The notes under the pieces were generated by a model that saw only the letters and a list, made by a program, of their open reading frames with translations, made no database searches and was not told where the DNA came from. 6,629 nucleotides of DNA. Origin: a bacterium. Its GTDB lineage: Bacteria > Chloroflexota > Limnocylindria > Limnocylindrales > Limnocylindraceae. Of this stretch, positions 4,767 to 6,629 are shown one piece after another. The stretch is taken from assembly GCA_009919365.1 (NCBI GenBank), contig RGBZ01000045.1:1-6629 (forward strand), in the 5' to 3' direction. Position numbers and translations under genes: made by a program. Within the stretch, counting starts at the first letter, position 1. Each line of letters opens with the position of its first letter.

Positions 4767-5269
4767 GCCTTCGGAACGACATCACTGGAAACCACCTCGG
4801 GTTCAGGGTGGACATGCTGGAGAAGGAGAGCAAGAACCACGATGAGCTTATTGAGTGGCTGATCGAGCGTGTCGCGTTGCTCGAGTCCCCACACCAACAA
4901 TTGTCAGCATTGCCTCTCAGTCCGGACTACACACCACTGTCTGAGGTTCCAACTGTGCCGCGACAGGCCGCAGCACTTCCAGGCCTGAGCTACGAGATCG
5001 ATGCACTTCGGCAGCGTGCTGAGGCGCAGGAAACACAGATCACTGAGGACGCGCTGTTGATTGAGCGCCTCAGGACTGAACTGGATGCTGCACGTGAGGA
5101 GGCAATCAGCTGCGCGCTCGATCGTGATCGTGAGCGGTCCCAGTCGAACGAGTGGCTCGTGCAGTTGCACGATGCGAAGAAGGAGCTCGTGCGTGCGACA
5201 TCCATCCTAGAGGCAATCCGCTCGGTGACCGAGGAGCTTGGGTTCGAGATGCCGGAGGATCTTTTCTAA
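4763..5269 (+). CDS. Coiled-coil protein, 168 aa (GTG start)
   Basis: The protein has a helical N-terminal part (about residues 15-42, MLEKESKNHDELIEWLIERVALLE), a proline-rich hinge (43-74) and a long heptad-like helix (about 76-158: YEIDALRQRAEAQETQITEDALLIERLRTELDAAREEA and onward). It ends with an acidic tail. This is a two-segment coiled coil, expected to dimerise or to tether other proteins. No catalytic motif is visible. The GTG at 4763 overlaps the stop of the small membrane protein and follows GAGGAA (4748-4753) at a nine-base gap. Coupling to a membrane protein makes a joint role plausible, but this is only inferred from position. The stop is TAA, followed by the promoter-bearing gap before 5345. 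Confidence 0.8.
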   Translation: MSLRNDITGNHLGFRVDMLEKESKNHDELIEWLIERVALLESPHQQLSALPLSPDYTPLSEVPTVPRQAAALPGLSYEIDALRQRAEAQETQITEDALLIERLRTELDAAREEAISCALDRDRERSQSNEWLVQLHDAKKELVRATSILEAIRSVTEELGFEMPEDLF

Positions 5270-5284
5270 AATTTCACAGTGGAC

Positions 5285-5320
5285 GTGCAATCCCTGGGCG
5301 ACTGTGGTATTCTTATACCA
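5285..5320 (+). promoter_or_regulatory. Promoter candidate, GTGCAA-N17-TATTCT, with dyads over both elements
   Basis: GTGCAA (5285-5290) and TATTCT (5308-5313) are 17 bases apart, matching the layout at 2012-2040. TGGTAT (5305-5310) and ATACCA (5315-5320) form a perfect 6-bp dyad covering the -10 element. CACAGT (5275-5280) and ACTGTG (5301-5306) form a second dyad flanking the -35 element. These could be operator sites. A start near 5320 leaves a leader of about 25 bases that contains AAGGAG, so this transcript would not be leaderless. Confidence 0.5.
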
Positions 5321-5344
5321 TCAACGGACACCAAGGAGAAGATG

Positions 5345-5650
5345 ATGACGGAATTTGCTCCCCGCCCGGTCAACGTGAACGGCATGAGCCTCTCGCAGTA
5401 CGCCGACGGCGTCAGCATGCAGGCAGTGGCCGACCGCTTCAGCCTGGGACTCATGGAGGGCTACTCGGACAGTGAGAAGGGCTACGACGGTCTCGAGGTG
5501 GGGTTCGTCCACCTGCCCACCGGCACCGAGTTCTACGTCTACGCCCGCTGGGGCCAGGTTCGAGTGGGCTGCCGTCGTGACGAGCGCCGGGACGCCGACA
5601 ACCTCGCAGCGGAGCTCGCGCAGTACATCCAGCTGACCGTGGCGAACTGA
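5345..5650 (+). CDS. Unrecognised small protein, 101 aa
   Basis: No named family is recognised. The ATG at 5345 is chosen because AAGGAG (5333-5338) precedes it by six bases; the adjacent ATG at 5342 would leave only three. The frame is open upstream to 5279, but that lies within the promoter candidate. Residues 12-37 (NGMSLSQYADGVSMQAVADRFSLGL) look helical. They are followed by strands around GLEVGFVHLPTGTEFYVYARWGQVRVGCR (49-77) and a C-terminal helix (DNLAAELAQYI). It is a compact alpha/beta protein with no membrane segment. It is the first gene after the promoter candidate and is followed six bases later by a short ORF. Confidence 0.8.
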   Translation: MTEFAPRPVNVNGMSLSQYADGVSMQAVADRFSLGLMEGYSDSEKGYDGLEVGFVHLPTGTEFYVYARWGQVRVGCRRDERRDADNLAAELAQYIQLTVAN

Positions 5651-5656
5651 GGCGCC

Positions 5657-5995
5657 GTGGAGCTCAACCACTTCACGAAGCAGGACTGGGACACCTACTG
5701 TGGCTGCCAGTCTGAGAAGCCGCTGATCGGCTGGGCCAATGGCGCCGGCATCGTGGTGGATGGCAACTACATCGAGCTCTGTAGGAGGCAACATGCGGAA
5801 GTCAGCCCAGCAGCGAATCTCGGACACAGAGGCAGCCATCTCCCAGTGGGAGGCGGCAGGCCTCACCTCGGACCGTCGCCTCCACTTCATGCGCGACGCA
5901 CTGACCCGCATCCGCACGGCGAAGGGCCTCTCGACCGCCCAGCGCGAGTGGCTGGACACCCTCTGCGCCGAGGGACCTCCCGCCCCGAAGGGTGA
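5657..5995 (+). CDS. Short ORF whose out-of-frame tail overlaps the next gene
   Basis: The first 42 codons from the GTG at 5657 read like a real phage protein (MELNHFTKQDWDTYCG, then PLIGWANGAGIVVDGNYIELC). They have GAGG at 5649-5652 as ribosome-binding sequence. From codon 43 the frame continues inside the gene starting at 5793. There it becomes rich in Arg, Pro, His and Gly (for example HLGPSPPLHARRTDPHPHGEG), which is how an off-frame shadow of a GC-rich gene looks. A TAG one base out of frame lies at 5782-5784, so a one-base change or a -1 frameshift would end the protein at about 42 residues. The coding start is moderately supported; the tail may be a remnant of a lost stop, a sequencing error or true overprinting. 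Confidence 0.5.
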   Translation: MELNHFTKQDWDTYCGCQSEKPLIGWANGAGIVVDGNYIELCRRQHAEVSPAANLGHRGSHLPVGGGRPHLGPSPPLHARRTDPHPHGEGPLDRPARVAGHPLRRGTSRPEG

Positions 5996-6557
5996 CCCGG
6001 CCCTCCTCGCCCGGATGACCGCCTCGCTGCCCTTCCTGGGCGCACGCGGTCGGGAGGCGATGGAGAGCTTCCGTGGCACGATCAACCGCGGCTACGAGCT
6101 GTCCGAGAAGCAGACCGGCTTCATGAATCAGCTCTTCGACCAGGCCGCCCGCGTCGAGCGAGAGGGCGTCTGGAAGCCCAGCCCTGAGCTCCGCGTCAAG
6201 GCGGACTTCGCGTGGTCGATCCTGATGGGTCGCGGCAGCTCGTGGAAGGGCACCCACCGGGGCACGACGTACGCGACCGAGCGCTACGACGCCTGGCGGA
6301 AGGACCCTGAGAAGAACGACATCGATGAGTGGATCGTCAACAAGATGCTGGAGGGCTGTGGCCCCGCGATTCGTGAGCTCGAGAACCCCAAGTTCCCGGA
6401 GGGCGAGATGGTGACAGTCGCGAACCCCTTCGCCGAGTCGGGCCTCGGCGTCGTCTGCTCGGGACCGGTCGCCCTGAACGGCAAGGTCGCCTACGAGGTC
6501 CTCCTGAGCGGGCGGCCAGTCGTGTGCGAGGCGGACACCATCAAGAGGATGAAGTGA
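5793..6557 (+). CDS. 254-aa protein with a repeated LSxxQ motif and a barrel-like C-terminus
   Basis: I cannot name the family. The ATG at 5793 is preceded by AGGAGG (5783-5788) at a four-base gap. The frame extends upstream to 5739, but without a ribosome-binding sequence and as shadow-type residues. Residues 46-57 (LSTAQREWLDTL) and 103-114 (LSEKQTGFMNQL) are two copies of an L-S-x2-Q-x2-aromatic-hydrophobic-x2-L helix, each followed by a charged stretch, so the N-terminal half is probably a duplicated helical domain. Residues 130-195 include a Trp/Tyr- and charge-rich region. The last 50 residues (GEMVTVANPFAESGLGVVCSG, then VAYEVLLSGRPVVCEADTI) have the strand-and-glycine spacing of a small SH3/KOW-like barrel. 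No catalytic motif is visible. The stop overlaps the next start by one base (TGATG). Confidence 0.85.
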   Translation: MRKSAQQRISDTEAAISQWEAAGLTSDRRLHFMRDALTRIRTAKGLSTAQREWLDTLCAEGPPAPKGDPALLARMTASLPFLGARGREAMESFRGTINRGYELSEKQTGFMNQLFDQAARVEREGVWKPSPELRVKADFAWSILMGRGSSWKGTHRGTTYATERYDAWRKDPEKNDIDEWIVNKMLEGCGPAIRELENPKFPEGEMVTVANPFAESGLGVVCSGPVALNGKVAYEVLLSGRPVVCEADTIKRMK

Positions 6558-6629
6558 TGAGCGGATTCAAGAAAGGTGACCTGCTGAGGGTCGTCTCGGG
6601 CCGCGGCGTGGGGCTCGACCGCACGCTGC
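6557..6629 (+). CDS. 5' end of a gene cut off by the window edge; barrel-like start
   Basis: The ATG at 6557 overlaps the previous stop by one base and follows AAGAGG (6543-6548) at an eight-base gap. Only 24 codons are visible (MSGFKKGDLLRVVSGRGVGL, then DRTL). The pattern of a basic start, GD, alternating hydrophobics and SGRGVG is typical of the first strands of a small SH3/KOW-like barrel, and it echoes the C-terminus of the preceding protein. The rest is outside the window, so no function is given. Confidence 0.7.
   Translation, partial: MSGFKKGDLLRVVSGRGVGLDRTL

Noticed and set aside
5739..5792. Upstream extension of the 254-aa gene
   Set aside because: The extra residues overlap the previous ORF, and AGGAGG directly precedes the ATG at 5793.
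5321..6085. 254-codon minus-strand frame
   Set aside because: It is antisense to three + strand genes and covers a promoter candidate. The product looks like Arg/Ala/Val shadow sequence.
1..6629. CRISPR array, insertion sequence, attachment site or replication origin
   Set aside because: I found no regularly spaced repeats, transposase or integrase motif, or iteron cluster. The tRNA genes have no visible duplicated 3' ends that would mark an integration site.

Overview
The window reads as part of the genome of a large tailed double-stranded DNA phage, or a prophage of one. The gene-dense strand is GC-rich: a hand count of one line inside the VWA gene gave about 63% G+C. Every gene I support is on the + strand, the gaps are short, and several genes overlap by 1-4 bases. 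The products are mostly small and unrecognised, and tRNA genes are scattered among them. No structural, replication or integration gene is present, so this is an accessory (non-virion) region. A high-GC host, perhaps an actinobacterium, fits the base composition, the frequent GTG starts and two apparently leaderless genes, but the host is an inference.

Layout. Positions 1-109 hold the 3' end of one tRNA and a complete tRNA-Glu(UUC). A small unrecognised gene follows at 148-492. Next comes an AT-rich island (about 40% G+C in two lines counted) at roughly 500-1035. It holds a perfect 11-bp inverted repeat and an HNH endonuclease gene, probably a free-standing homing endonuclease lodged next to tRNA-Thr(UGU) at 1051-1122. 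Then come a small Cys-rich protein (1144), an HEXXH metallopeptidase-like protein (1416) and a 468-residue protein that joins a second HEXXH domain to a VWA domain (2049-3455). Two short genes and tRNA-Leu(UAA) follow.

From 4087 to 5269 there is a tightly coupled run of four genes. One of them is a 39-residue single-span membrane protein (4647-4766) tied to both neighbours by GTGA overlaps. A promoter candidate at 5285-5313 precedes the last set: a 101-residue protein, a small ORF that runs out of frame into its neighbour, a 254-residue protein with an internal repeat and a barrel-like C-terminus, and a cut-off gene at the right edge.

How the parts may work together. The two adjacent zinc-peptidase-like genes are the most distinctive content. 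The second is of the type that normally partners a MoxR-family AAA+ ATPase, and no such ATPase lies in the window. The identified tRNAs read A-ending codons (GAA, ACA, UUA) that are uncommon in GC-rich genes. Two intergenic regions share a GTGCAA-N17-TA(C/T) layout with dyads overlapping it, suggesting a phage-specific promoter class.
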